Made by a program: the position numbers and the translations under genes
Shown: positions 23,176-34,100 of the stretch, in pieces
How positions within the stretch are numbered: the stretch's first letter is position 1
Layout: each line of letters begins with the position of its first letter
The notes under the pieces: generated by a model
What the model saw: only the letters and a program-made list of their open reading frames with translations
Told to the model about the DNA's origin: nothing
The model's database searches: none
Source: Heterohyrax brucei
Taxonomy: Eukaryota > Chordata > Mammalia > Hyracoidea > Procaviidae
DNA length: 64,000 nt
NCBI GenBank assembly: GCA_028571685.1
Contig: CM053148.1
Coordinates: 92,650,001-92,714,000 of the forward strand
Reading direction: 5' to 3'

Positions 23176-23328
23176 AAATTGGTGGAGCAGTGGTTGAGTG
23201 CTACAACCGCTAACCAAAAGGTTGGCTGTTCAAATCCACCCAGTGCTCCTTGGAAATTCTATGGGGCAGTTCCACACTGTCTATAGGGTCACTGTGAGTT
23301 GGAATAGACTCAATGGCAGTGGGTTTTG
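23176..23328 (+). mobile_element. AfroSINE
   Basis: Head is clipped (aattggtggagcagtggttg), B box gctgttcaaatccaccc, and tail ggtcactgtgagttggaata followed by gactcaatggcagtgggttt. Well conserved body. The two opposing frames at 23198-23449 are reading frames across this SINE. Confidence 0.93.
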
Positions 23329-23644
23329 GGTGCCCTCTGGGAGAAATTTCATGGTCCCTTGTTATAACTGGGCAGTACCTGTGACTGGTGACTTCATGTT
23401 CACATCCAAGTTTAGCCATGTTAAGATGCTTTCTTTCAACCTACTATAGATTTCAAATCCTGTTTTATGCCTGGGTAAATTTGGAGGAAACAATAGGTGT
23501 TTTAAACCTTGAAGAACAGAATGTTCATTATCTAAGGTTTGTTGTTTTGATGGCATGGTGAGTCCTATAAATTTGTCAGAGACTATTTGTCTGGACTACT
23601 CATTCTGTGTAATTTCATGAGCGAATAACTGAACTTAAGGTTCT

Positions 23645-24040
23645 TCGCTAGACCACAGATGATGGTCCGAAGGCCTCAGGGTTCCCCTGGGAATGTGGCC
23701 CCTAGACCTGATGATGCCCCTGTCTATAAATCATTACTGAGGTCAGCTCTGTCGACAGAAATGGACTGGACTCAGGGACACAGATTGAACATATCATGTG
23801 TGCACTTTATGGTTCTATCCATCTATAGGATGTCATCCTACTAGGTTCTTACTAGAGGGGAGTGGAGACGGTGGACAAGAGGGGTCAGGCGATTGTTAAG
23901 AGGATATGACGTGTATAGAACAGAAAGGAGGAGTGTGCTGTCACCAGGCAAGGAGAGCAGTAGGAGCTGTACATAGGCAGGCATGCAAATTTAAACTGGA
24001 TTGTACACTTTCACTTAATCACAATAAATAAATAAAATAT
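23645..24040 (+). mobile_element. L1 LINE 3' end
   Basis: Ends with ttgtacactttcacttaatc and an A/T tail (aataaataaataaaata), the sense version of the L1 end at 1 and 3786. Upstream blocks such as atggactggactcaggga and ggagtggagacgg match the 3' untranslated region order. Confidence 0.7.
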
Positions 24041-24069
24041 AAAAACAAGTAAATAAAAGGTTCTTTGCT

Positions 24070-24590
24070 ATTCGTCCTTTGTTACCCTGAATTTAAAATG
24101 TCATCTGTTTTACGGCACTCTTATTCCTTTGATGATCCAATTATTTTCCACTTTGAAGTTTTCGTTGACACCACATGTTTGCTTTAATAGGAGCATGCTG
24201 AACCATTGAGTGTGTCTGAGTTTTGCTTTTGGTAGGTAATACAGACTTTTTTTTTTTTTTTTTTTCCTTTCCTCTCCCACAAGCCTAACCTTAAGAGTCC
24301 TTTGGTGCATGTGAGGAACTATTGATTCTACCCCAGAGTTCCCACCAGAACCTACTGGTATATATATTTAATACATTATAAAAAATCAGAATTTCAGTTT
24401 TTCCTACAAACAATTCAAGCACCTCATACAATACCCTCTAAAAACAATCATTTGGTGTACATGTTCCTTTCTTTCGTTTCAGACAAATAGCGTATATGGA
24501 AGTGTGCACTCTCAGTGGGACAACAGCTTCCCAATAAGCCTCAGAGACTGAAAAATTTCCTGGTCGCTGCTGAATATGAAACGGTTATGT
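24070..24590 (+). repeat. unclassified paralogous segment, copy A
   Basis: Matches 50630-51400 over about 500 bases at roughly 70 percent by eye. Shared blocks include tttgatgat/tttgatgac, gtttgctttaataggagcatg, ggtaggt, aagccta, ccagagttcccac, cataca then ataccct, atgttccttt, and the ctgaaaatttc-like end. A 19-base T-tract (24247-24265) interrupts it. The family is unknown to me and it has no coding frame. Confidence 0.55.
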
Positions 24591-24597
24591 GCCATTA

Positions 24598-24626
24598 TTT
24601 AAAAATAATAATAATAATAATAATCT
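24598..24626. repeat. AAT microsatellite
   Basis: About seven AAT units after a short A-run. Confidence 0.9.
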
Positions 24627-24753
24627 TGGATTTAATGCCTTCTTGTTTAGAATTTTATTTTATCCTTTTTGCAAAGGATATTTTTGACTTAGAAATGTAC
24701 ATAATACATCTTGCTTGTATGTCTTAGTTGTTTACCTGGTATCACCATTAAAT

Positions 24754-24945
24754 ATGTGTGTGTGTGTGCATGTGTGTGTATACACTTGCAGTATACATAT
24801 ATGTGTGTGTGTATATATATACATGCATATATGTACATATGTGTATGTATGTATATATGTGTATATATAGGAATGCTGCAGGTATACATATGTATACTGT
24901 ATGTATACTCCAAATATACATATATAAATGTATACTGCAAGTGGG
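24754..24945. repeat. TG/TA microsatellite with a flanking perfect inverted repeat
   Basis: Mixed TG, TA and GTAT runs. A perfect 16-base inverted repeat encloses it: cacttgcagtatacat at 24783-24798 and atgtatactgcaagtg at 24928-24943. Long frames on both strands in this interval are by-products of the repeat. Confidence 0.85.
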
Positions 24946-25014
24946 TGAGCTTCAAGAGCAGAAATTCCAAAATTCTTTTTTTTTTTTAACAGTTTGGGAA
25001 ATATAACGTTCAAA

Positions 25015-25325
25015 TCACGTTCTCAGCCAAGTTGATGCCTTCTGTGGGCATCTCTCCTAGATTCTGGTTTCTGCCAGTAATCCCTGGCATTCCACTGTGT
25101 GTGGAAGGGTCCTCACATGACATCTGTCTTCCCTCTGTGTATATGTCACTATGTCTATTCTGATCTTTTTATAAGAAACCCCTCAAAAAGGATTAAGTTT
25201 AGGACCCAGTCCACTCTGGTCCAACACAACAAAAGAAAGCCGAAACAAAAGCACTTTCCTAGGTACAGAGATTAGGACTGAAACGGAAGTTCTTAGGGAG
25301 CAAAATTCAATCATAACCAATATAT
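25015..25325 (-). mobile_element. MLT1-type MaLR LTR
   Basis: Blocks in order: ttctcagccaagttgatg, agattctggtttctgcc, taatccctggcattcc, tcctcacatgacatctgtc, ttctgatctttttataag and a right edge of aaaattcaatcataac. This is the reverse complement of an MLT1A-like LTR. Its 5' edge is close to complete; the 3' part is absent. Confidence 0.7.
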
Positions 25326-25349
25326 GTATATTATGTACATGTGTGTATA

Positions 25350-25912
25350 TGAGGTCTGACAATTACATCCGTGAACTTAATTGTTCTAACTGCTACATAC
25401 CTCACTGCTGAGTATCACTACAGTCACCTTCGAAGTATTTGCCTTGGAAAGCTATACACTGATGCCAGCACCTAGCCCACCCATCAAAGCAGTTTTGGTA
25501 TTCTTTCTGGAATGACCCCTGTGCATGGTGACAAGGTGGCAGGTTTGCAAACTTCACTGTATAGTTGTCTATGAGGCAGTTTTTAGCCGGTCAACAAATA
25601 ACTATACAGGAGCACCCTCCTTACTCACCTAATCTGGCCCCCAATGACATTTTTCTCTACCTGAAGATAAAGGAAGTATTGAAAGGAAGACATTTTGGTT
25701 ACATTTAGGACATCAAGGGTAATACAATAATAGCTCTGATGGCCAGTCCAGAAAGCATTCCAAAATTACTTTGAAGGGTGGACTAGGCGCTGGCAATGGT
25801 GCATTGCTTTTCAAGGGGAGGAGTACTTCGAAGATGACCATAGTGATATGCAGCGGTGAGGTGTGTGACACTTTTTCTAGGATGGGTTCATGAACTTAAT
25901 TAGCAGTCCTCA
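25350..25912 (+). mobile_element. foldback mariner derivative, full length (563 bp)
   Basis: Ends tgaggtctgacaattac and taattagcagtcctca are inverted repeats flanked by TA on both sides (25348-25349 and 25913-25914), the mariner target duplication. The short left arm is the mariner 3' end inverted; then a spacer (gcaggtttgcaaacttcac); then a long plus-strand 3' half with ccctccttactcacctaat and ccccaatgac. It is the mirror image of the copy at 10073 and nearly the same length. Confidence 0.88.
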
Positions 25913-26624
25913 TACATGCACACATATGTGCACCACACACACACGTACATGCACACTCACATGCGTAAAATAACTTGAGTTATTCCAAATACTAATTTCA
26001 CCTTGGAGTTAGCCGTGTCCATGGAGCACTGTGTCTTCAAGGGTGTCAAGGATACAGCATGTCTTTAAAGGGTCCTTGGATAGCATCTTCTGGACTTCCA
26101 AGCCACAGAATCTGTTACCTACGAAAGTATATACCTGTGTCAGCATCAGTAACCATATTGCATTGCCATTCCAATTTCAGAAATAATGTGAATTAATTTA
26201 CATTTTAGTATTAATTAAATTGTATTCTTCATATCTGAAATATTTTATTAACTTTTTTACAAATGTCCTCTCTGAATTTAGGAAATAGTTTCTATGAACA
26301 TCTGAACAGATCTGCCTATACATACATAATTTCAATTGTGAAAATTTTATGCAATACTAACATGTAGTTTAAAAGATAATGTTTCTTCTACAAAACAGTA
26401 GTATTTTTTGTCAACTTAATTATTGTTACTCATCCTTGTAAATTATTTGTATGAATATTTGTTAGTGTTATCAAGAACACGTAACATAATTTATTACTAT
26501 AATTATGATTTAGCTTTAATATAAAGAGTTGTAACACATGTAGATGTAATTTTGTCTAAGTCGCAGTGTAATTACACTAAAAAGAAAAAGTAGGAAGAAG
26601 AGACAAATAGATATTTCCCTCACA
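25913..26624. other. CA-rich patch then no gene seen
   Basis: An impure CA run occupies 25916-25965. The remainder is AT-rich with no recognised repeat. Confidence 0.45.
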
Positions 26625-26795
26625 TGAGTCTTGGTGGTGTAGTGGTCAAAAAAAAAACTTGGATGCTAACCAAAAGGTTGGCAGTTTGAATCCACCAGCT
26701 GCTCTTTGGAAACTGTGGGACAGTTCTACTCTGTCCTTTAGGGTCTCCTAGGAGTCCTAATCAACTGGATGACAACAAGTTTCTTTTGTTTTGCT
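26625..26795 (+). mobile_element. AfroSINE with internal A-run
   Basis: Head gagtcttggtggtgtagtgg, then a run of nine or ten A residues replacing the usual ttaagtgct, B box ggcagtttgaatccacc, and tail ggtctcctaggagtcctaat. The A-run falls between the A and B boxes and would disturb polymerase III promoter spacing. Confidence 0.9.
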
Positions 26796-28245
26796 TTGTT
26801 TTTCTAAACACTGAGTTTTGGTAAACATATAGCACTTTACTAACTGCTATTAAAATTATCACCCCTGTCATCAAGGGCCAAACAATGTATTTTCAGAATT
26901 ATGGAATAGAAACGCTGGCTATGATAAATTTGCACCTTGATCATTTCATCAAATGAATGAACATACCTTATTGAAAACTGTTAGAATACTACAATCTTAG
27001 TGATGTTAGCATATTTAAATCCTTTGTGCTGCATATATTAGCATGGGATTTTTTTCAAGAAGTTCAATGAGAACGTGGTTCAATTTAAAATAATAATTTG
27101 GACATCAGTGTATTCTTGGCAAGGAAGAGATAAGAGTGGGTTATAGAATAAAGTGACATCAAGACACAGCTAAAAATTTCTGTGTAATAAAATACAGCTA
27201 ACCATTTCTATGTAATACAAATACGTGTGTTACCCTGTCAGGAATATTTTTACTCTTCCACTCTCATCCCACAAAAGCTTCTTCAGGAACATCAAACAGT
27301 TTCTTTGACAAGAACACAGAAGTTCATTTAATACACTTTATTTTGTGAATAGAAGTAAATAAAGGAGACTATATATTTGGAAGGCCAACTTTGGGGAAGG
27401 AGGAAGAAGAGTATTAAATAATACAGTGTGATGTTTAGCCACTGTAACTCAACAAAAAATAAGAATATTTGACTTTTGTCTTTAGAAAGAATGAGAGTCA
27501 GAATTTCTTTTCTTCCTTCATACTGGTCACTACTGAGACACAGGTACAATACTAGAATAAGTAGTTCTAGAGTACATGGCTTCACCATCTTTGTGTGTAT
27601 CAAGGCACTGTTATTTAGAGAGATAATCAAACATAACAGATAAGAGTGCAGATTTCAACTACCTGAGCTCTTGTAAAATCCTGGAATAACTGCAATGTAC
27701 TAATTTTTCACCTGAAACAAAAAGATGTATATTGTAATAATGTTGGTATGCAGGTGAAATAAAATAATACACAGCCAGAACTTAGAGCTGTGTATGCCAA
27801 ATCATACTTAATAAATGCTAAATCTAGTAAACAAACATGGGCAATCAACCAAAATGTGTCTCCACACTTGAGAAAAATGCCATCAGAGTTCATTTACCTG
27901 CAATGCGTGGTAACATATTTAGAATTCCATGGCTCCAGAAACATAAGCTCAGATACAGAAATAGAAACCCGTATTGGTGCAGTTAAATAGTACTGCAGAC
28001 TGTATATACAGTGAATAAAAATCAAGAAGCAGATATAAATAGAACTATAATTTTTAATCACAATAGGGAAGTATTGAGAAATATTAAAAAACGTAATTGA
28101 CTTACCTATTTTTAAGATCTCTTATCACACAAATAGTGAGGTACTGAATGAAGAGAAGCTTATTATTGTACATGCTGTCTCCTTCCAAAATCTAAGAACT
28201 TTTTTAGGCATTTATTCCATTTATTACTATGATTGAGAGTTGACT
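26796..28245. other. AT-rich stretch, no gene seen
   Basis: Contains a two-unit tandem duplication at 27166-27222. Frames at 27328-27630 (minus) and 27790-27990 (plus) are without recognisable domains. Confidence 0.45.
27166..27222. repeat. two-unit 28-base tandem duplication
   Basis: Units begin acagctaaaaatttct and acagctaaccatttct and end gtaataaaat and gtaatacaaat. They differ at about five positions. Confidence 0.75.
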
Positions 28246-28249
28246 GTAA

Positions 28250-28795
28250 GCCAAGTGTCATGGAGTGACTTGTGTCCCTTCAGAAAATATGCAAAGTAAT
28301 TTGACTGAGCCATGATTGCGAGTATTGTGTGATTCTCCACTGCCCTCCCCCCCCCCCCCAGCATTTTGTGGTTTTCCTATACTGTAAATCCTAACCTCTG
28401 CCTGTGGCTAATAGGTGGGATTATGTTAAAAGAAGGTTACCGTGGGACTGCAACACACTTAGTATTAGAGTTTCCCTGAAATGTGGCTTGTACCATCTTT
28501 TATCCTACAAGAGATAAAAGGAAACAGACGTAAGCAGAGAGCTGGGGACTTCATACCATTAAGAAGCAGAGCTGGGAGTAAAGCACGTCCTTCAGACCTG
28601 CGATTCCTACACGAGATACTCTCAGACCAAAGGACTAACACAACACAAGGACAGGCCATCACAGCCAACAAAGAGGGAAAGCCTTCCCCTGGAGCTTACA
28701 CATTCAGTTTGCACTTGTAGCCTACTGGACTATGTAAGAAAAAATTGCTGTTTGTTAAAACCATCTGCTCATGGTATTTCTGTTAAGGTAGTACC
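28250..28795 (+). mobile_element. MaLR-type LTR
   Basis: Plus-strand order: tgtcatggagtgacttgtg, ccatgattgcgagtattg, a C13 run (28347-28359), ttgtggttttcctatact, cctctgcctgtggctaat, then the R/U5-like part gaagcagagctgggagta and a 3' end like ctgtttgttaaaacc then atggtatttctgtta. The same family occurs on the minus strand at 8023 and 48362. No internal region is attached. Confidence 0.72.
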
Positions 28796-28904
28796 AGACA
28801 ACTCAAAGTCCAAGTGCTTTGCTAATTTGTAGCTATTAATCAGCAAGTGTTATTTCACTTAATAAACAACTACATGCATTTGCTATTGGTATAGGTAGTT
28901 TGCC

Positions 28905-28940
28905 AAAAGCCAAGTGCCATCGATTCAGATAAAAACAGAA
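28905..28940 (-). mobile_element. possible tail-only AfroSINE fragment
   Basis: Phrase gccaagtgccatcgattcag equals the complement of a SINE tail (ggcacttgg side). Nothing else of the SINE follows. Confidence 0.4.
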
Positions 28941-30465
28941 GCACCGTTACCATGGGCTCAAAGAGGTATTAAGTGACAGAGTTAGATATAAAGCTACATT
29001 TGTTGGAGTCAAGTGAAGGTAGTGGCAGTTCAGATCAAACTTCTTATTTCTCTGCTTTTGTATAAAATCCTATATAAATGCAGAGATCACATGTCACGTA
29101 CATGTAACAAAAACTTGCTATATCAGAAAATAAAAGTAATTCTAACAGAAATTTGAGCCATTAAAAAAAAAAAAAAAAAAAAAAAAAGCATCTGTCCGAA
29201 TCTAGGTCCCTGTCTGGAAAGGACCTGTAAGAATAGTGTGCTCAACCCAGAAACTCAGGAGAGCTCTCCTATTCACCGTTCATTCTGTGTTAAATCTAAA
29301 TTTTCCCAACAGCGCTGATGTTAAACTTTACTAATCTTAATTAACTTCAGTAACATTGTCATTCTTGCTACTTGCCAATTAGTGTACATATTGTGATTAT
29401 TATCTTAATAGGCTTTTGTAGAATTCATTACTTTCAATTGCTATTCCTTCTAAATGTTCTTCTTACAAATGACTTACATAATGTATTGACTACTTAGGAC
29501 ATAGTCTAAGTTTCTGTAACATACATATATATGTATATATACACACACACACACGTATACACATACATAGAAGGTGCATATTTACTTCTTTTGCCCATGT
29601 AATTCTAGATGGCCATGAGGTATTTCTGGTGAAGCAAATAGTTCTGCTTCTTGAATTTATCCATAGGTCTAGATTTCTTTGTCCACATCTAGCTGATCAT
29701 AATTGCTATCTTCATGTTTCAGCCTCTGGGAGAGTGAAGAGAGGGGAGAATCAAAAGTCTTCTTATAATAGCATATCTCTACACACAGTGTCACTATAAG
29801 TTGTAAGAGAGTGGACGACAACTGGTACACTTACATGCTTCGACCACCGGTGATCATGCAGCCGTATGGCCACATCTTCCTTTAAGAAATTTTCGAAGAC
29901 ATGCTGTCTAGAAAGGTGACCATAGGACCAACTGAAACTCACAGAGTTCTATTAGCAAAACAAAGAAGCATCATTGAGTACTAGGAGAAAATAAGCAGTC
30001 ATTTATTAATTCACTTAATTAAGTTGCTTAATCAATTTTATGATCTTTGTTTCATTCATCAAGTAAGATTTTGTTTCTTCTCTCGAGTCTCATGATTTTC
30101 TCAACCTTATTCTTACTCTTGGTAGTGTGTCCACTCCGTGCTTAGTAAATGACAGCTTAAGCATGTGACATTTCTAAGCCTCAGTGACTGCTTTGTTTCT
30201 TTTATATGATACCACATGACACAAATAAATGAGATCTGCGAAGCAGAATTGGATAAGTTCAGGCAGAGACCATGATTTCCTGCTTCTTTCTGGTGTTTGA
30301 TTTACCTGTGTCAGCTATAGCAGAAATCTCACATCTGGGTCCTATCTTTGTGAATATTAAGAAGCATGATACAAAACATAGTTTTTTGATACAGATCACT
30401 GTTCAGCTGGTATGCTTACAGTTATGAGTCAATAGTTTCAGAAGATGTTTAGCAATATCTGGGTC
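28941..30465. other. no gene seen; A-tract and TA/CA microsatellite
   Basis: A pure 25-base A-tract spans 29163-29187 and a TA/CA microsatellite 29521-29570. A block with some CpG sites at 29820-29900 (cttcgaccaccggtgatc) is not a repeat I recognise. Confidence 0.45.
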
Positions 30466-30635
30466 ATGGAAACCTTCATGGCATAGTGGTTAAGTGCTAC
30501 AGCTGCTAACCAAAAGGTCAGCAGTTTGAATCTACTAGGTGCTTCCTGGAAACCTGATGGAGTAGTTCTACTCTGCCCTATAGGGTCTCTGTGAGTCAGA
30601 ATTGACTCAACAGTGATGAGTTTGTTTTTCTGGTT
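30466..30635 (+). mobile_element. AfroSINE
   Basis: Head gaaaccttcatggcatagtgg, B box gcagtttgaatctact, and tail ggtctctgtgagtcagaat followed by tgactcaacagtgatg. Full length with a T-rich end. The minus frame at 30438-30647 lies across it. Confidence 0.94.
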
Positions 30636-31034
30636 TTGGTCACACAAAGCAGTTTATTGTTAGAGATATGTTTGTTGGTTTCTTTGGTTATCACACACAA
30701 AAAAAAATAATTAGCATCATCCAGTGCATATGTGAGACATATCTCTGAAACGCAAAGCCACAGTCAAACCCAAGGAATGTTCTAAATAGCTTCCTATTGT
30801 TACCATTTTCAGAGATATAGTAAGATAGAGGATTATATATATGATATATCATTAAAATGGGACATAAAAGTTTTAATTATTCAAGTAGACTTTGGATTTG
30901 GGGTTGTATCCTCATGTAAAGGGCACAGATAAGCTATGGGGTTGGTAGAGGACAGGAGAATATTAAATGAACCATAAAATTATAAATGGTAGATATGATT
31001 GGGTTCATGAGGAGTTGACTGTATCAGAGCTGTC
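30636..31034. other. no gene or clear repeat seen
   Basis: AT-rich sequence with a short TATA patch at 30835-30850. Confidence 0.4.
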
Positions 31035-31545
31035 TTCGGCTGGCTTCTCTAGAGGAGCAATACGAGTAAAATGTATAAATACACATAGAGAGAGATTTAC
31101 ATCAAGGAAATGGCTCAAATGATTGTAGATACTGTGACATCCCAATTATCTGGGTCAGGATAGAGGCTTCTTCTGATTCATGTACCCAGAGGTGCTGGCA
31201 AACTTGAGATCAACATGTTAGAGAGCAGGATCTTGCTCACAGGCTGTGAAGATCAGTGAATCCTAAGATCAACTGGCACAAGACCACAGGCAAGTTGCTA
31301 GCTTAAGTTCCAATAACTGGAAGTCAAATGAACAAGAGCCAACTTCAGGATCTAGCATGAGCAAAAAGCCTGTGAACTTTGCGGACTGTCTACTTGTATT
31401 TGATGCAAGTCACATGTCCAAGGAAACTGACTTTCAACTGATTGGCTACTCATAGAAGATTACATTATGGAGGTAATTACAACATCATACAGCTGCCAAA
31501 CCACTGGAAATCATTGCCTAGTCAAGTTAACTATCACAAGAATTA
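31035..31545 (-). mobile_element. old interspersed repeat, LTR-like
   Basis: The left edge (tggcttctctagaggagc), an agagagagattta block near 31090, the middle caactgattggctactcata and the right edge agtcaagttaactatcaca follow the order of a widespread mammalian repeat, probably a MaLR-type LTR seen on the minus strand. I cannot fix the subfamily. Confidence 0.45.
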
Positions 31546-31587
31546 GAGAATTTATCTAGATTCTTTTCATTATATGTTGTCATGCAT

Positions 31588-31748
31588 ATATAAGGAGCCC
31601 TAGTGGTGGGTTAAGTGCTATGTCTGTCAACTGAAAGATCAGCAGTTCAAATCTACCTGGTGCTCCTTGGAAATTCTATAAGGTAGTGCTACTCTGATCT
31701 CTAGGGTTGCTATTGTCAGACCTGACTTGACAGCAGTGGGTGGTTGGG
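31588..31748 (+). mobile_element. AfroSINE
   Basis: Head aaggagccctagtggtgggtt (A box shortened), B box gcagttcaaatctacc, and tail gctattgtcagacctgact then tgacagcagtggg. Confidence 0.92.
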
Positions 31749-31751
31749 TTT

Positions 31752-31948
31752 AATGGTGGTTAAAGTGTTGGTTTTCTAATCAAAAGGTCAGTAGTTCAGA
31801 CTCACAGGGCACTTTGCAGCAGGATGATGAAAGGAGTTCACTTTCATAAAAAATTTACAGCCTTGGAAACTCTGTAGGGAAGTTCTGTTCTGCCCAATAA
31901 GGTTGCTGTGAGTCGGAATCAACTCAGTGGCAGTGGGTTTGGTTTGAG
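31752..31948 (+). mobile_element. AfroSINE long form
   Basis: Head missing (begins taatggtggttaaagtg). It has the long-form insert (ttcactttcataaaaaatt) between the body halves and a well kept tail: gctgtgagtcggaatcaac and tcagtggcagtgggtttgg. It directly follows the previous copy in the same orientation. Confidence 0.9.
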
Positions 31949-31954
31949 TATTGT

Positions 31955-32395
31955 GTTAGTTGTCTAGTGCTGCTAAAACAGAAATACCACAGCTGAATGG
32001 ATTTACCAAACAGAAATCTGTTTTCCTACGGTCTAGAAAGCTAAAAATTCATGGTGCCAGCTCCAGGCTGTCTGTCTCTGTCAGTTCTAAGAGAAGGTCC
32101 TTGTCAACAGTCTTCCTCTGGTATAGGAGCTTCTCACCTTAGGGACCCAGGGTCAAAAGTTGTGCTGCACTCTCTGTGCTTTGTTCTTGGTGGCATGAGG
32201 TTCCCCTCTCTGTCTTCTGGATTCTTTTATATTGCAAAAGTGATTGATTCAAGATCTAACATAATCCTGTAAATTGAGTCCTGCCTCATTAGCATAACTT
32301 CTTCTAATCCTGCCTCATTGGCGTCATAAAACCTGCCTCTCTTAACATCATATAGCAGTTGTATATATCAGCCATATAACTAGCTTAAATCAGTT
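31955..32395 (-). mobile_element. MaLR-type LTR
   Basis: Left edge gtgttagttgtctagtgctg, then ccaaacagaaatctgttttc, tgtctctgtcagttctaa, gaggttcccctctctgtc, and a right part with two near-identical cctgcctcatt units (32281, 32309). Same family as at 8023, 48362 and 63338. Solo LTR. Confidence 0.7.
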
Positions 32396-32439
32396 TCTAC
32401 TTTAAATATGTTGGAGTATATCATTTCAACTGGATTCAA

Positions 32440-32706
32440 ACATGGTCATTGTGATGAGGAGGCTGTCAGATAGCCCTCAGTGATCTCCACCTCCAGGTAA
32501 TCACATTCTTTTATGATCACCACCCTCTAATGTTCACTAAACCTGTGATTTGCTTCTAACTCACAGAATACAGGAAAGGTGATGGGATTTCACTTACTTG
32601 AATATGTTATATAAACTTGCAGCTTCTGTCTTACATGCATATTCACTCTAATAACTCTTACCTTCATGGGTTTTGATGGAAATTGTTGCTCTATTATGAG
32701 TTGTCA
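32440..32706 (+). mobile_element. MLT1-type MaLR LTR, 5' part
   Basis: Blocks cagtgatctccacctcc, atttgcttctaactcacag, caggaaaggtgatggg and gcagcttctgtcttacatg follow the 5' two thirds of a MaLR LTR. The LTR is broken at 32707 by the mariner and resumes at 34143. Confidence 0.65.
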
Positions 32707-32994
32707 TATGAGGTGTGACAATTAAGTTCACGAACTTGCCACTAAGCACTTACGTTGGCAGCACTATACAAACAACTTGGTGAGGTTTCATAACTTTGGT
32801 ATATCAGTGTCTCACAGCTGTATTTGTGTCGATGTATGGTGGTGTCTTGCTGAGTGACATTCATTATTGTTGTTGCTTGTTTTTGTGTACTATTGTAAGA
32901 ACATCAGAGCTTAAATTATACCAATGTACAAACATTTAATTTTTTGTTAAACTTGTCAAGAGTGGGTATAAAATTGGGGACACATTAGTCTGAG

Positions 32995-34100
32995 TTTATG
33001 GGGATAATGCCATGAAGAAAACAGTAATGTAAAAATGGATTAAATATTTTTCTGAGGGGAGAGAAAGTGTCGTTGATGAAGAGAGGTGAAGGTGGCCAGT
33101 GATGAGCAGAACTGCAAAAACACTGCAAAAATTTGTGCCAACTGGACAATTAATCAAGTTTACTACTTGGAAGTGCTGAAAAGGCTTCAGAAAAAAGTTA
33201 CGTGAAAACAAACTGAAATTTGTGCCAACAACTCATGGCTCTTGCGTCATGATGTAACCAGAAAACCTAGTTATAGCTTAACTGTGTCTGTCACTGCAAA
33301 GCCAGACACAGAGACAGAGATTGTGCCTTATTTATACGGCCAGTGATCTGAGAAAATGGTAGATTAGCACCTTAAAAACATCTCATCCCAAGCCAGAGGT
33401 TTTTGTAGGAAGAAGGAGAAAGGATTACAAAAACAGGGGCTGTTATTCAGATGTGGGGGCCAGCAGAGGGTTGCTGGTCACCAGATGGGTTGTCCAGGAA
33501 TTGTGACATTATCAAGGCAGTGGTCTCAGGTTCCTGGGCAAAGCATGAAATCACAAGGTGAGCCAGTCATAGGGGTTTGTTAGAGGATCTGTGATGTTAT
33601 CTGGATGGTGGTCTGTCCCAGGGCAGTCTAGAGTTACCAGGTTGGTGATGTTTGGCTCAGTACCCAAAGGAGGGTCAGAGAAAGAAAACCCATAGCCTCT
33701 AGGTTAGTTCTAGTCAGTCTGAGAGTTCAGGCAAAGATTTTTTGATCAGTATTAGCCCTTTCAATGACAGTGCACCAGCTCACACAGCACTATCTATGAG
33801 GGACTTTTTAGCCAGTGAACAAATAATTGTATTAGAACACCCTATGTACTTATGTGATCTGGCCCCCAATGATTTTTTTTGTTCCCCTAAAGATAAAGGG
33901 AAAATTGGAAGGAAGACATTTTGATGACATTCAGGACATCAAGGGTAATATGATGAGAGCTCTGATGGCCATTCCATAAAAAGAGTTCCAAAATTGCTTT
34001 GAAGGGTAGACAAGATACTGGCATCAGTGTATAGCTTCCCAAGCGCAATACTTTGAAGGTGACCACAGTGATACACAACAACGAGGTATGATGTAGCACT
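32995..34100 (+). pseudogene. mariner transposase relic, split and broken
   Basis: The enzyme cut and pasted the transposon. Recognisable in broken frames: a Lys/Trp-rich N-terminal helix block near 33000-33050, 'KICANWTINQ' near 33125, then 'LEVLKRL' and the second catalytic Asp (after an Arg-His) at 33249-33251, where the LTR inserted. Beyond the LTR an open frame (33742-33924) has 'APAHTA', a strand, and 'LAPNDFF', which holds the third Asp of the DD34D triad. Further frames cover the C-terminus to 34100. The first Asp region is deleted; no active enzyme can be made. Confidence 0.8.
33253..33763 (-). mobile_element. solo ERV LTR nested in mariner
   Basis: A 511-base insertion beginning tgtaaccag and ending ctttca, so it has TG...CA ends. 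It is flanked by a 4-base direct repeat ATGA (33249-33252 and 33764-33767) exactly where the mariner text is interrupted. On the minus strand it contains a TATA-like gtataaataagg (complement near 33338) followed by a tctctgtctctgtg stretch, consistent with an LTR of gammaretrovirus-like (ERV1) type in minus orientation. No internal viral genes are present. Confidence 0.75.

Noticed and set aside
23198-23449. Overlapping opposite-strand frames of 69-83 residues
   Set aside because: They cross an AfroSINE; similar frames occur at other SINE copies (36221, 49197, 63807).
24689-25013. Several 80-90 residue frames on both strands rich in Tyr, Ile, Cys and His
   Set aside because: They are translations of the TG/TA microsatellite and its complement, and mirror each other.
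33742-33924. Open frame with mariner transposase motifs taken as a working gene
   Set aside because: The element lacks the first catalytic Asp region, the second is disrupted by the LTR, and there is no joined frame. It is a relic.
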